The notes beneath the pieces are model-generated. The model was given only the letters and a program-made list of their open reading frames with translations. It had not been told where the DNA came from and did no database searches. Shown here in pieces: positions 9,698-17,525 of a DNA stretch of 64,000 nt (its first letter is position 1; the number at the start of each line of letters is the position of its first letter). Made by a program: the position numbers and the translations under genes. The DNA is from a bacterium (GTDB taxonomy: Bacteria > Electryoneota > RPQS01): assembly GCA_016702305.1 (NCBI GenBank), contig JADJEH010000017.1, forward strand, positions 620,001 through 684,000. The letters run 5' to 3'.

Positions 9698-11797
9698 TCA
9701 TTTCACCAACACCGCTTTCTGTGTCGTAGTGAACTGCGGCGAGGCGAGCTGCACGAAGTAGGTGCCGCTCGAGAGATTCGCGCCATTAATTTGCATCGAG
9801 TGAGTTCCCGCACCGAATCTGCCTTTGAAAATTTCATCCACTTCTCTGCCTAAAACATCATACACCGCCAGTCGTCCCGTCATTGCGCGGGGCAGATCAA
9901 ACGAGATCGTTGCCGTGTTGTTGAACGGGTTGGGGTAGATGGCATTCAGCGTGAACGCCGACGCGAACGGCGCGTGCTGTTCGGGAGTGTTGAGCGCGGC
10001 GGAAATATCGTAAACCGTTAACTGTTCGGTTTCCGCGGAGAACACAAAGTTGCCATAGCGAAGCGCGTGCGCGGTCTCGGGGTCGCCGTCAAAAAAGGCC
10101 AATTCGCGCAGCGCCGTGGGTTGGGAAATATCCAGCACGAGCAGGCCGCCCGGTCCCGTGCCGACCAGCGCAAGGTGGCCATCCACCGTTACCGTCGTCG
10201 GAGAGAATGCCGTGACAAACGTATCAAGCACTTGCGGCGCGGCGGGGTTGGTGACATTCAAGGAGATGATACCGCTTGCTTCCGCGACCAGCATGGTGTT
10301 TCCCGCGAGGGCAACATCAAATATCGGTCCCTCCGGTTCGAAGAGACCGATCTCCTGCGGATGAGCCGGTTCGTTTAGACTGAAGACGCGGATGCTGGTC
10401 TGCTCGGCCAGATAAACGTGCGTGGTATTGGCCGCGACGCCCTGGCACCAGTGGATAGGCTGCGAATCCACGAAGATCGGATCCATCGGATCGGCGATGT
10501 CCACCGTGCCGAAGTAATCAAAGGTCGCCAGATAGGCGTAATCGCCCTGGATCACCATGTCCGTCGTGAAGCCATCCATCCACAGTCCGCCAACCGGTAT
10601 CGGCTCGCGCGGATCCGAGATGTCCGCCGCGACAAAGTTGCTCGATGTTTTCAGCAGCAGAATGTCGCCCGCGACTGCAACAGCGTTCGGCGCGCCATAC
10701 GCATTCATGGCCTCGATCACGACCGGCGCGGCGGGGTTCGTTATGTCCACAAGATCCAGGCGATCGTTGCTGCCCACGCTATACAGGACGTCGCCCGCGC
10801 GAGCGAGGCGCAGCACAGCTTCGGGAGCGCGAAATTCGCCGATCAAGCGCGGTTGGTCCGGATCGGCCAGATTGATCGCCATGAAATCCCGGGAGACGCC
10901 GCTGGCAAACAGTGTGTCGCCCACGCTGGCAACGATGTTGCACAGATTCGCCAAGGTCACGTTCGTGACAAACTCAGGCTGCAAAGGATCGCTCACGTCG
11001 TACTGATACACTCCACCGTAAGCGGTGGTCAGATAAACGCGGTCTGCGATGCAGGTCACGTCCAGAGCGTCAAACACGTCGGGCACCGTCGCCAGCAGAA
11101 CGGGCAGCGCCGGTTGTAAGACATCCACCACGTGCAATCCGCCCGTGCCCGCGATATAGAGCAGGTTTTCCCGCACAACCAGACGAACGCCGCCCGCCAG
11201 ATCAAGGCGCGACAGCCGCACAAGATTGTCCGGTGTGTTTATTCTGAGAATTTCCAGACCGGTGCCGCAGGCGACATAGGCCAGCGTGTCCACAATAACC
11301 ATCTCGCCGGCCGTAGATTCGGTCGCGAAGGTCGAAACGAGCATCGGTTCAAACGGATTAGACACGTCCAACACATGCACGCCCGTGCCGCGATTGATCA
11401 GGTAGGCATAGCTGCCGGACAGCGCGACATAGCTGTAATAGCTGTTGCTCGGATCAATCTCGGCCACCACGAACGGCGCGCGCGGATCGCTGACATCGGC
11501 AATGCGCAGACCGCGCGGTCCATCAGCGATGTAGGCATATTGATCGCGAATCACCAGATTGTTCGTACTGCTGTTGGTCGTCAGGCGGCCAATCAGGCGC
11601 GGCGCGGTGAGGTCCGCGATGTTCAGAATCTGTAGGCCCGTGGTCCCCGTGGGAATATAGGCCAGCGTGTCCACGATCACGATGTCACCGGACTGATTCC
11701 AGGTAAACAGGCCGTCGGCGACGCGCGTGATATTCAGGCTGTCCTGCGCCAAGGCTACGAGAGGCCAACAAAGGAAGGCGACGATGATGCTGCGCAT
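9698..11797 (-). CDS. LVIVD-repeat beta-propeller protein with C-terminal sorting domain
   Basis: 699 residues from the ATG at 11797, 8 bases after GGAG. A signal peptide (MRSIIVAFLCWPLVALAQ) precedes many repeats of the LVIVD type, such as NLVIRDQYAYIADGPRGLRI-ADVSDP and DYAYLATFDYFGTVDIADP. These are predicted to fold into one or two beta-propellers. From about residue 615 a sorting domain begins: AIYPNPFNNTATISFDLP, then VYDVLGREV, ending SGTYFVQLASPQFTTTQKAVLVK. Such tails direct export and surface attachment by type IX secretion in related bacteria. The gene lies 55 bp downstream of its smaller homologue 11853..13106 and is probably co-transcribed with it. Likely a surface protein mediating protein or glycan contact; the ligand is unknown. 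Confidence 0.88.
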   Translation of the reverse strand: MRSIIVAFLCWPLVALAQDSLNITRVADGLFTWNQSGDIVIVDTLAYIPTGTTGLQILNIADLTAPRLIGRLTTNSSTNNLVIRDQYAYIADGPRGLRIADVSDPRAPFVVAEIDPSNSYYSYVALSGSYAYLINRGTGVHVLDVSNPFEPMLVSTFATESTAGEMVIVDTLAYVACGTGLEILRINTPDNLVRLSRLDLAGGVRLVVRENLLYIAGTGGLHVVDVLQPALPVLLATVPDVFDALDVTCIADRVYLTTAYGGVYQYDVSDPLQPEFVTNVTLANLCNIVASVGDTLFASGVSRDFMAINLADPDQPRLIGEFRAPEAVLRLARAGDVLYSVGSNDRLDLVDITNPAAPVVIEAMNAYGAPNAVAVAGDILLLKTSSNFVAADISDPREPIPVGGLWMDGFTTDMVIQGDYAYLATFDYFGTVDIADPMDPIFVDSQPIHWCQGVAANTTHVYLAEQTSIRVFSLNEPAHPQEIGLFEPEGPIFDVALAGNTMLVAEASGIISLNVTNPAAPQVLDTFVTAFSPTTVTVDGHLALVGTGPGGLLVLDISQPTALRELAFFDGDPETAHALRYGNFVFSAETEQLTVYDISAALNTPEQHAPFASAFTLNAIYPNPFNNTATISFDLPRAMTGRLAVYDVLGREVDEIFKGRFGAGTHSMQINGANLSSGTYFVQLASPQFTTTQKAVLVK

Positions 11798-11852
11798 GGC
11801 TGTGCTCCTTTGCAAAGTAGTCAAGTTCAAAGCTGCGCGAAGCGGAGAGCGG

Positions 11853-13106
11853 CTATTTCAACAGCAGGGCTTTCTGCGTGGCACTGTGGGTCGGCGTCTC
11901 CAACCGCACGAGGTAGGTTCCGCTGGCCAGCCCGTTCCCCATGAACGGCATCTGGTGCGCGCCCGCCGCCAATCTCCCCTGATAAAGCTCCCGGACAGCA
12001 CGCCCCGTCACATCATACACCACCAACCGTCCCGTGACCTCGCGCGGCAGATCAAACGATATGTTCGCCGTGTTGTTGAACGGATTGGGGTAGATGGGGT
12101 GGAGGGCAAAAGCGGAGATGAAAGAAGGATCAATATCGTGAACGGGAAGCGCGGTGGTCACGTCGAAGATGATGAAATATGGACTCGCGGCACAGTAGAC
12201 CAGCCCGTCTCGAATGCTCACGTCAGAAATGCCACCTTCACAGCGATAGTAGCCGACTTCCGCCGGCTGCAAAGGATCGGAGATATTTAAGACTTGCAGC
12301 GTCGTACCAACGTCCACGACGGCGTGATCCCCAAACAACTCGATGCCGCGAAACACAACGCCTTCTTCTATGAGCCATTCCAAAGAAGCGACCTCCACCG
12401 CGTTGGTGGGGTCGCTGATATCGAGCACATGCAGACCATCGAGCCACGTCTCGACATAGGCATAGTCTCCAGCCACCGCGACGCCAGTCGTGCCGCCGAC
12501 AAATCGCATGGTGTCAACCGTTACCGGAGTAGTTGGATCGGACACGTCAACAATGCGCAAGATCCCGCCCTCCCAATCGGCAACGTAAGCATAGTTCCCC
12601 GCGACAGCAACGTCGAGCGCGTACTCCCATTCGTAGCCAGATGAGGAGAATCCGATTTCAGTCGGTGCCAGCGGATCGGAGATGTCGAAGATGGCTATGC
12701 CATCGGTGTATAAAGCCGCATAGAGATAGTCGCCGACAAGGGTCATGTTGCCAAACGGGTGATCTGTCGCGAGACTCGCGACTTCCAAAACATGTTCAGG
12801 GTCGGTGATGTCGTACACCCGCAGCGTTGTTCCGTCGCCCAAGAATGCGAAGTTATCTCGCACTCTGATCGTATTTGCGCTGGCTGGAGTGTTATAAAGC
12901 CCGCGCAATCGCGGTGCGCCGAGGTCTGAGATATCTATGACTCGCAGCCCGTTCGCGCCCTGGGCCACATAGGCATACGATCCTTGCACCGAAACGCCAT
13001 TCACATAGAGCGGCAGATGGATCGAACTCACGAGCGTGACGTTCGCGCTATCCTGCGCGATGGCAAGGTAAGGCAAACAGAGCAGAGCAATGATGAAGCT
13101 GCGCAT
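11853..13106 (-). CDS. LVIVD-repeat beta-propeller protein with C-terminal sorting domain, short paralogue
   Basis: 417 residues from the ATG at 13106, which follows GCGGAGGAT. The signal peptide (MRSFIIALLCLPYLAIAQ) closely resembles that of 9698..11797. About six LVIVD-type repeats (NYAYVADWEGGILRIVDVSDP, DYAYVETWLDGLHVLDISDP) would make one propeller. The sorting tail (HPIYPNPFNNTANISFDLP, VYDVTGRAV, SGTYLVRLETPTHSATQKALLLK) is nearly the same as in the neighbour, pointing to a tandem duplication with later growth of the downstream copy. No terminator is visible between the two, so they probably form an operon led by this gene. Confidence 0.88.
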   Translation of the reverse strand: MRSFIIALLCLPYLAIAQDSANVTLVSSIHLPLYVNGVSVQGSYAYVAQGANGLRVIDISDLGAPRLRGLYNTPASANTIRVRDNFAFLGDGTTLRVYDITDPEHVLEVASLATDHPFGNMTLVGDYLYAALYTDGIAIFDISDPLAPTEIGFSSSGYEWEYALDVAVAGNYAYVADWEGGILRIVDVSDPTTPVTVDTMRFVGGTTGVAVAGDYAYVETWLDGLHVLDISDPTNAVEVASLEWLIEEGVVFRGIELFGDHAVVDVGTTLQVLNISDPLQPAEVGYYRCEGGISDVSIRDGLVYCAASPYFIIFDVTTALPVHDIDPSFISAFALHPIYPNPFNNTANISFDLPREVTGRLVVYDVTGRAVRELYQGRLAAGAHQMPFMGNGLASGTYLVRLETPTHSATQKALLLK

Positions 13107-13188
13107 CGCGGAATCCTCCGCAAGAAAGTGATTTGGAGACCCGTCAACAAGTTACTGCTGAATCAAGCAAGAGTCAAGCCCGAGCGCA

Positions 13189-13371
13189 GGCGCTGGACCC
13201 ATTGCCGCTGGCGCGACGGCTTCAAGTCAGGGGCGCCTGCAGCGGGTGCCACCGCGAGCATGACAACGCGTTTCCTATTTCTCGGGGTATTTTGCCCAGC
13301 AAGCTGGGCGCTACAGACAGAATTCATCCCCCATCCCATATCCTTCATCCTTTATCCTTTATCCTTCCACC
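13189..13371. repeat. Cluster of four dispersed repeat types in the leader of the portal gene
   Basis: Four unrelated short elements stand side by side. CGCTGGACCC-N2-TGCCGCTGGCGCG (about 13190-13215) recurs around 45557. GCGGGTGCCACCGCGAGCA (13242-13260) recurs with one change at 26756 and 38970. A hairpin GCCCAGC-AA-GCTGGGC lies at 13294-13309. Six 7-bp units of NNNATCC type run from 13323 to 13364 (TTCATCC, CCCATCC, CATATCC, TTCATCC, TTTATCC, TTTATCC), with a degenerate seventh at 13365-13371. No promoter stands out. Confidence 0.7.
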
Positions 13372-13385
13372 CAACCCCCACCACC

Positions 13386-14678
13386 ATGTTTCCCTTCCGC
13401 AAGAAAAACAACACTCAAGAGCCGCCCGCCAAGATGACCACCGTGCGCGCCGCCCAGGCCCGACCCGTCTTCCCGTCGGCTGAACCGATCCAGCCGCCGC
13501 GCAATGTGACGGGAAATCTGTTCAGCGCCACGCTCGACGGCAATGAATTCGTCTGGACCGGCACCAACCGCGCCGAGTTCTACCGCTATCTGCGCGACCA
13601 TGTGCCCATCATCTCGTCCGCTGTGTGGGCGTGGGTCCACCTGAGCGCCACGCAGCAAAGTTACGCGCTGACCGGCAGCGAAGACGAAAAGCGCAAAGCC
13701 GACGGAATTCTCGCCGCGCTCGACAAACGCATTCTGGAAAATCCCCTCGTACGCCGCGACGGTCTGGCGCATCTGACCGAACAATTCTTCCTCGAACTCT
13801 TCACCACCGGGCGCTTCTGCGGCGAGATTATTCCGCTGCCCGACGGCAAGGGGATTGACTACTTCCACACCATTGACGCCGATTTGATTCAATGGGAGCG
13901 CGACGGGAGATGGCGGGCCTATATGGAGGACGACAACGGCAAGCGCACGTATCTGAATCCGCAGCGCTTCTTCTACGCGTCGCTGGGCGCAGACATTCAT
14001 CATCCGCGCGGTATCGAACCGCTGGCCTCGATTCCGTTCGTGGCGCAGATTCAGGAAGCAATGCTCGCCGACATGGCGCGCAGCGCGCGCATGGCAGGCA
14101 CGCCGCGCTTGCAGATCAAAGTCAAACCGCCCAAGGCCTTTCAACACGAAGCCGACAAGGAGTATCAGGCGCGCGCCAACCGCTACTTCGACGACACCGT
14201 GGCGCAATTCCGCTCGCTTGAACCTGACGACAACATCTTCACGTGGGACGACGTGGAAATCGCGCTCATCGGCGGCGACAGCAATCGCAACTTCACGTGG
14301 AGATTGAATCGCGAGCAGGTGGTCGAAGACGTCATCACCGGCCTGCGCCTCTATCCGTGGGTCGTGGGCCGTTCGCACGGGACGACGAAAAACTGGGTCG
14401 AAGCGCAGTTCAATCTGCTAATGCAAATCGTGGACTCCGTGCAGCATCTGGGCCGCTCGCTGGGCAACTACCTGCGCAACACGGAGCTCACAATGCAGGG
14501 AAATCTCTGTCAATGCGAACACGTGTTCGAACCGAACCAGGACCCGTTCCAGCTCTCGCGTATGCAGGCGCGCAACATCGCGTTTGACACGGTGGACAAG
14601 AAAGTCAAACGCGGTTATATCTCGAAAGACGACGGCGCTCGCGAGTTGGGTTATCAGAAGGCGTTTGCGAACGACTAA
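13386..14678 (+). CDS. Phage portal-like protein (isolated)
   Basis: 430 residues from the ATG at 13386. The upstream sequence is repeat DNA without a good ribosome site, so the start is uncertain; MTTVRAAQ at 13434 is another option. The sequence has the organisation of tailed-phage portal proteins: an N-terminal helical region (YRYLRDHVPIISSAVWAWV), a wing-like part with the typical GRFCGEIIPLPDG and FHTIDADLIQWERDGRWRAY, then RFFYASLGADIHHPRGIEPL, a long stem helix (IPFVAQIQEAMLADMARSAR), and a C-terminal helical segment after GRSHGTTKNWVEAQFN. Length fits the family (about 400-500). There is no signal peptide. Neighbours on both sides are minus-strand secreted host proteins; terminase, capsid and tail genes are absent. 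A defective prophage relic is possible, but the frame is intact and base use resembles its neighbours. Assignment is by motif reading only. Confidence 0.72.
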   Translation: MFPFRKKNNTQEPPAKMTTVRAAQARPVFPSAEPIQPPRNVTGNLFSATLDGNEFVWTGTNRAEFYRYLRDHVPIISSAVWAWVHLSATQQSYALTGSEDEKRKADGILAALDKRILENPLVRRDGLAHLTEQFFLELFTTGRFCGEIIPLPDGKGIDYFHTIDADLIQWERDGRWRAYMEDDNGKRTYLNPQRFFYASLGADIHHPRGIEPLASIPFVAQIQEAMLADMARSARMAGTPRLQIKVKPPKAFQHEADKEYQARANRYFDDTVAQFRSLEPDDNIFTWDDVEIALIGGDSNRNFTWRLNREQVVEDVITGLRLYPWVVGRSHGTTKNWVEAQFNLLMQIVDSVQHLGRSLGNYLRNTELTMQGNLCQCEHVFEPNQDPFQLSRMQARNIAFDTVDKKVKRGYISKDDGARELGYQKAFAND

Positions 14679-14703
14679 GGGGTGGTGCTTCCCACTTCAG
14701 TAA

Positions 14704-14758
14704 ACCTGGGTCCGGCCTCTGGCCGGACGCATTGTCGCGCCAGAGGCGCGACCCAGGT
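14704..14758. repeat. 55-bp double-hairpin inverted repeat
   Basis: An outer 9-bp inverted repeat (ACCTGGGTC at 14704-14712, GACCCAGGT at 14750-14758) encloses two perfect hairpins. These are GTCCGGCC-TCT-GGCCGGAC (14710-14728) and TCGCGCC-AGA-GGCGCGA (14735-14751). The fold would be a three-way junction, similar in design to paired REP elements. It lies 25 bp after the portal stop and could also act as a terminator. Confidence 0.75.
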
Positions 14759-14767
14759 CATATTCTG

Positions 14768-14801
14768 CAATGAAACAGGGCGCCACTCGCGTGGCGCCCT
14801 G
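14768..14801 (-). terminator. Terminator after 14848..17322
   Basis: An 11-bp perfect stem (CAGGGCGCCAC, loop TCGC, GTGGCGCCCTG) at 14776-14801 is followed on the minus strand by TTTCATT. It is placed between convergent genes. Confidence 0.65.
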
Positions 14802-14847
14802 AAACCCAATGCGTTTGCGCAGCGCAATGTGCGCCGTTTGCAAGCGG

Positions 14848-17322
14848 CTACTTCATCAACAGCATCTTCTTCGAATCCACGAAACCGTTGGCTTCGAGAC
14901 GATAGACGTAGACGCCGCTGGCAAGCGAGGCTGCGTCAAAGTTGACCGTGTAACGGCCCGCTTCGTGATGGCCCGTGGCGAGTGTCGCGACTTCGCGGCC
15001 CAACACGTCAAAGACCTTCAGGCTCACGTGGCTCGCTTCGAGCAGATCATAGGCAATCGACGTGCTCGGATTGAAAGGATTCGGATAGTTTTGATGCAGT
15101 TCATACGACTCGGGCAAGTAGTCCTTGTTCGGATCAGCCATTTCAACCGCAATCACGCCGTCGCCATCGTTAGGACCGTCCGGATTGGCGCAGGCCGTGC
15201 CGGTGACGTTCAGCGTGTACGCGCCGCGACGAGTTGAATAACCGTGTACCATCAGCCAGTAGGTCTGATTCGCATTGGCCGTGAACGTGATCTGGCTCGA
15301 GTTGCCGCAGAAGTCGTCGTTGCACGCGACCAGCGTTGTGCCGGGGCAAGCGCCGCTTGTGCGAATGCCGAGACCCGTGTCATAGCTCGAACCGCACAGT
15401 GACACGGTCACCACGCGGCAGGTCGAGAGCGTCAGCGCATAGACATGCTCGCGCGAATTCGCGCCCACACAATCGGCGTAGTTGTTGACCGCGTTGGTGG
15501 TGTTGCCCGTCGTCGAATAGGGCACTGCCGTGATCGCCACACCCGGACAAACGTCAGGATTCGAGCCGCCGCCGCTGCACGCCGTGCCCGTGACATTGAT
15601 CGTGAAGTTACCGCTGTTGGTCGAGTAGCCGTGCACGCGAATCCAATAGGTCGTATTCGCAGCCGCCTGGAAGGTCACCAGCGACGAGGTCGAGCCGCTG
15701 CCGCAGGTCGTCGCGTCGTCGTTGCACGCCACTTGCGTCGTGCCGGGGCAGGAGCCGCCGCTGTAGACGCCGAGACCGGTGTCATAGCTCGAACCGCAGA
15801 GCGAGACGGTGACATTCTGGCAACTGGTCAGGGTCAGGGAATAGATGACTTCCTTCGAGGTCGCGCCCACGCAATTCGTGTAGTTGTTGGTCGCGAGCGT
15901 GGTCGAGCCGCTGCCGCTATAGGGCAGACTCGTGATCGCTGTACCGGGACAGAGATCGTTGGCCGGAGGCGTGCCGCCGCCGCCGCCCGTGCCGTTCAGA
16001 CCATTCAGAGTGTTGGGCGCGGTGCCAGCCGGATCGAGCCAGTTGCTCAAGCGCGTCGCACTCGTCCCGCCGCCCGCCCACGACGTCGCGAACTTGCCGA
16101 AGTAGTCATTGACGTTATTCGTGCAGGTCGCGTCGCCGCCATGCAGCTGGCCCGTGATGCGCGAATTCTGATCAAACAACGGCGAGCCCGACGAGCCGGG
16201 TTCAGTCGTGCCGTCGTCCCACGCACCGATGTTCCAATGGTTGTCGCCTGTCGTGTACCAGCCGCTGGACGTGGGCGCGTTGTTGTCAAATGAAATCTTT
16301 TTGATGTCGCCGCTGGGATGGTGAATGCAAATCGAATTGGTCGAGGCCGCGTTCACGCGATTCCAGCCGTTGTAATACGGGTTGTACGTCGAGGGCACCG
16401 CGCTGGAGAGTTGCAAGAGCGCGAAATCCGACGTGCTCCAACTGGCGCGCAGCGTCGCATTGGCTACGGTTTGGCTCGTGGGGCCGTCCACGTTCGAGCA
16501 GCTTGCGCTCTCGTAGTTGAACATGAACACCCAGCTCGCCTGACTGCCATTCAAGCAGTGATAGGCCGTGAGAAAATAGGGCGTCTGATCGGCTGCGGTG
16601 TTGTTCACCAGTGAGCCGGTGCAGATGCGCGAGCCGCCGGAGAGAATCATGGCCACGCCGCGCTTTTCGTCCTGCCAGTTCGCGCCCTCCGGACAGTTGA
16701 TGTTATTGTTGCACGAGCCCGACGACCCAAACGCGTCGAGAGCACGGTCCCGCGGGCGGCTGAACACGTCGCGATAGCCGTGGCAGACGGTCATAATCGA
16801 GAGCGCCGATTGGCCGCTCGTGACCGCCGGTTCGAGATATTCGAGCGTGACCGCGGAGCCCTTAACGGGTTGGGTGATGTTCGTGCCGTCTTCCCAGTTA
16901 TTGAACGTGGTGAAGGCGCCGATAACCTGCGAACGGTCGTCGTTGTAGATAAACAGTTGGCCGCCCTTGGGAATGAACCACTCATCATAAACCAGACCGA
17001 TCGTGTTGGCATTCGCCGAGGCGATGCGCACTCGCCACAGGCGGTCGCCGTTGGGCAGAGTCTCCCACATGCCGCTGTTGTTCAAATTGAGATTCACGGG
17101 AATTTCCGCGGCAAAACGCAGCGGGACGTCCTTGCCTGCCGTTTCGTCTTCAGCCAGCAAGGCCTGATGATCCTGATAGACCATGTTCACCGTCGGCACG
17201 TTGGCGGACACGGCCCACTGTTCACTCGGCGGCGTCCCCCCAGCCGATATCTGTGCATACCCCAGTTGACACGCGGTCAGCACGACGACCGCGGCCACGA
17301 CCCAACGACACCATTTGCGCAT
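14848..17322 (-). CDS. Secreted lysyl-endopeptidase-like serine protease with PPC-like modules and sorting tail
   Basis: 824 residues from the ATG at 17322, 8 bases after AAGGAG. Signal peptide (about 1-23), propeptide-like region to about 215, then a trypsin-fold domain of the lysyl endopeptidase type. The likely triad is His255 (LTAYHC), Asp299 (TSDFALLQL) and Ser378 (PGSSGSPLF). A glycine-rich linker at about 445 leads into two PPC-like modules that are close copies of each other (CPGTAITSLPY and CPGVAITAVPY; each with VSLCGSSYDTGLG and CNDD). The end is a sorting domain (ELHQNYPNPFNPSTSIAYDL, VFDVLGREVATL, KKMLLMK). Probably an exported, surface-held protease that degrades extracellular protein. 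A related protease without this tail is at 22060..25395. Confidence 0.9.
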   Translation of the reverse strand: MRKWCRWVVAAVVVLTACQLGYAQISAGGTPPSEQWAVSANVPTVNMVYQDHQALLAEDETAGKDVPLRFAAEIPVNLNLNNSGMWETLPNGDRLWRVRIASANANTIGLVYDEWFIPKGGQLFIYNDDRSQVIGAFTTFNNWEDGTNITQPVKGSAVTLEYLEPAVTSGQSALSIMTVCHGYRDVFSRPRDRALDAFGSSGSCNNNINCPEGANWQDEKRGVAMILSGGSRICTGSLVNNTAADQTPYFLTAYHCLNGSQASWVFMFNYESASCSNVDGPTSQTVANATLRASWSTSDFALLQLSSAVPSTYNPYYNGWNRVNAASTNSICIHHPSGDIKKISFDNNAPTSSGWYTTGDNHWNIGAWDDGTTEPGSSGSPLFDQNSRITGQLHGGDATCTNNVNDYFGKFATSWAGGGTSATRLSNWLDPAGTAPNTLNGLNGTGGGGGTPPANDLCPGTAITSLPYSGSGSTTLATNNYTNCVGATSKEVIYSLTLTSCQNVTVSLCGSSYDTGLGVYSGGSCPGTTQVACNDDATTCGSGSTSSLVTFQAAANTTYWIRVHGYSTNSGNFTINVTGTACSGGGSNPDVCPGVAITAVPYSTTGNTTNAVNNYADCVGANSREHVYALTLSTCRVVTVSLCGSSYDTGLGIRTSGACPGTTLVACNDDFCGNSSQITFTANANQTYWLMVHGYSTRRGAYTLNVTGTACANPDGPNDGDGVIAVEMADPNKDYLPESYELHQNYPNPFNPSTSIAYDLLEASHVSLKVFDVLGREVATLATGHHEAGRYTVNFDAASLASGVYVYRLEANGFVDSKKMLLMK

Positions 17323-17466
17323 GAGTTGACTCCTTGCTGCTTGCGGTTGAAATTTACTCCGTCTTCCCGGCGGAGGGCAAGTAGCTTAATGGAATTGCCG
17401 CGAATAGTCAAGACCCTCACGGCTTGTCAAGAAAATAAACACGCGTCAGCCCGGCGAACATGTTGC

Positions 17467-17499
17467 CAAAATGAAACGGGCGACCCGAGGGGCCGCCCG
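17467..17499 (-). terminator. Intrinsic terminator after 17526..19166
   Basis: CGGGCGACCC (17477-17486), loop GAG, GGGCCGCCCG (17490-17499) forms a 10-bp stem with one mismatch. On the minus strand it is followed by TTTCATTTT. It is 27 bp past the stop. Confidence 0.8.
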
Positions 17500-17525
17500 C
17501 TGCAACAAGGCAAGCAGGAAGTTAC

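Noticed and set aside
12984..13385. N-terminal extension of the portal-like protein by 134 codons
   Set aside because: The extra part translates repeat DNA and antisense of the neighbouring gene; homology begins near 13386.
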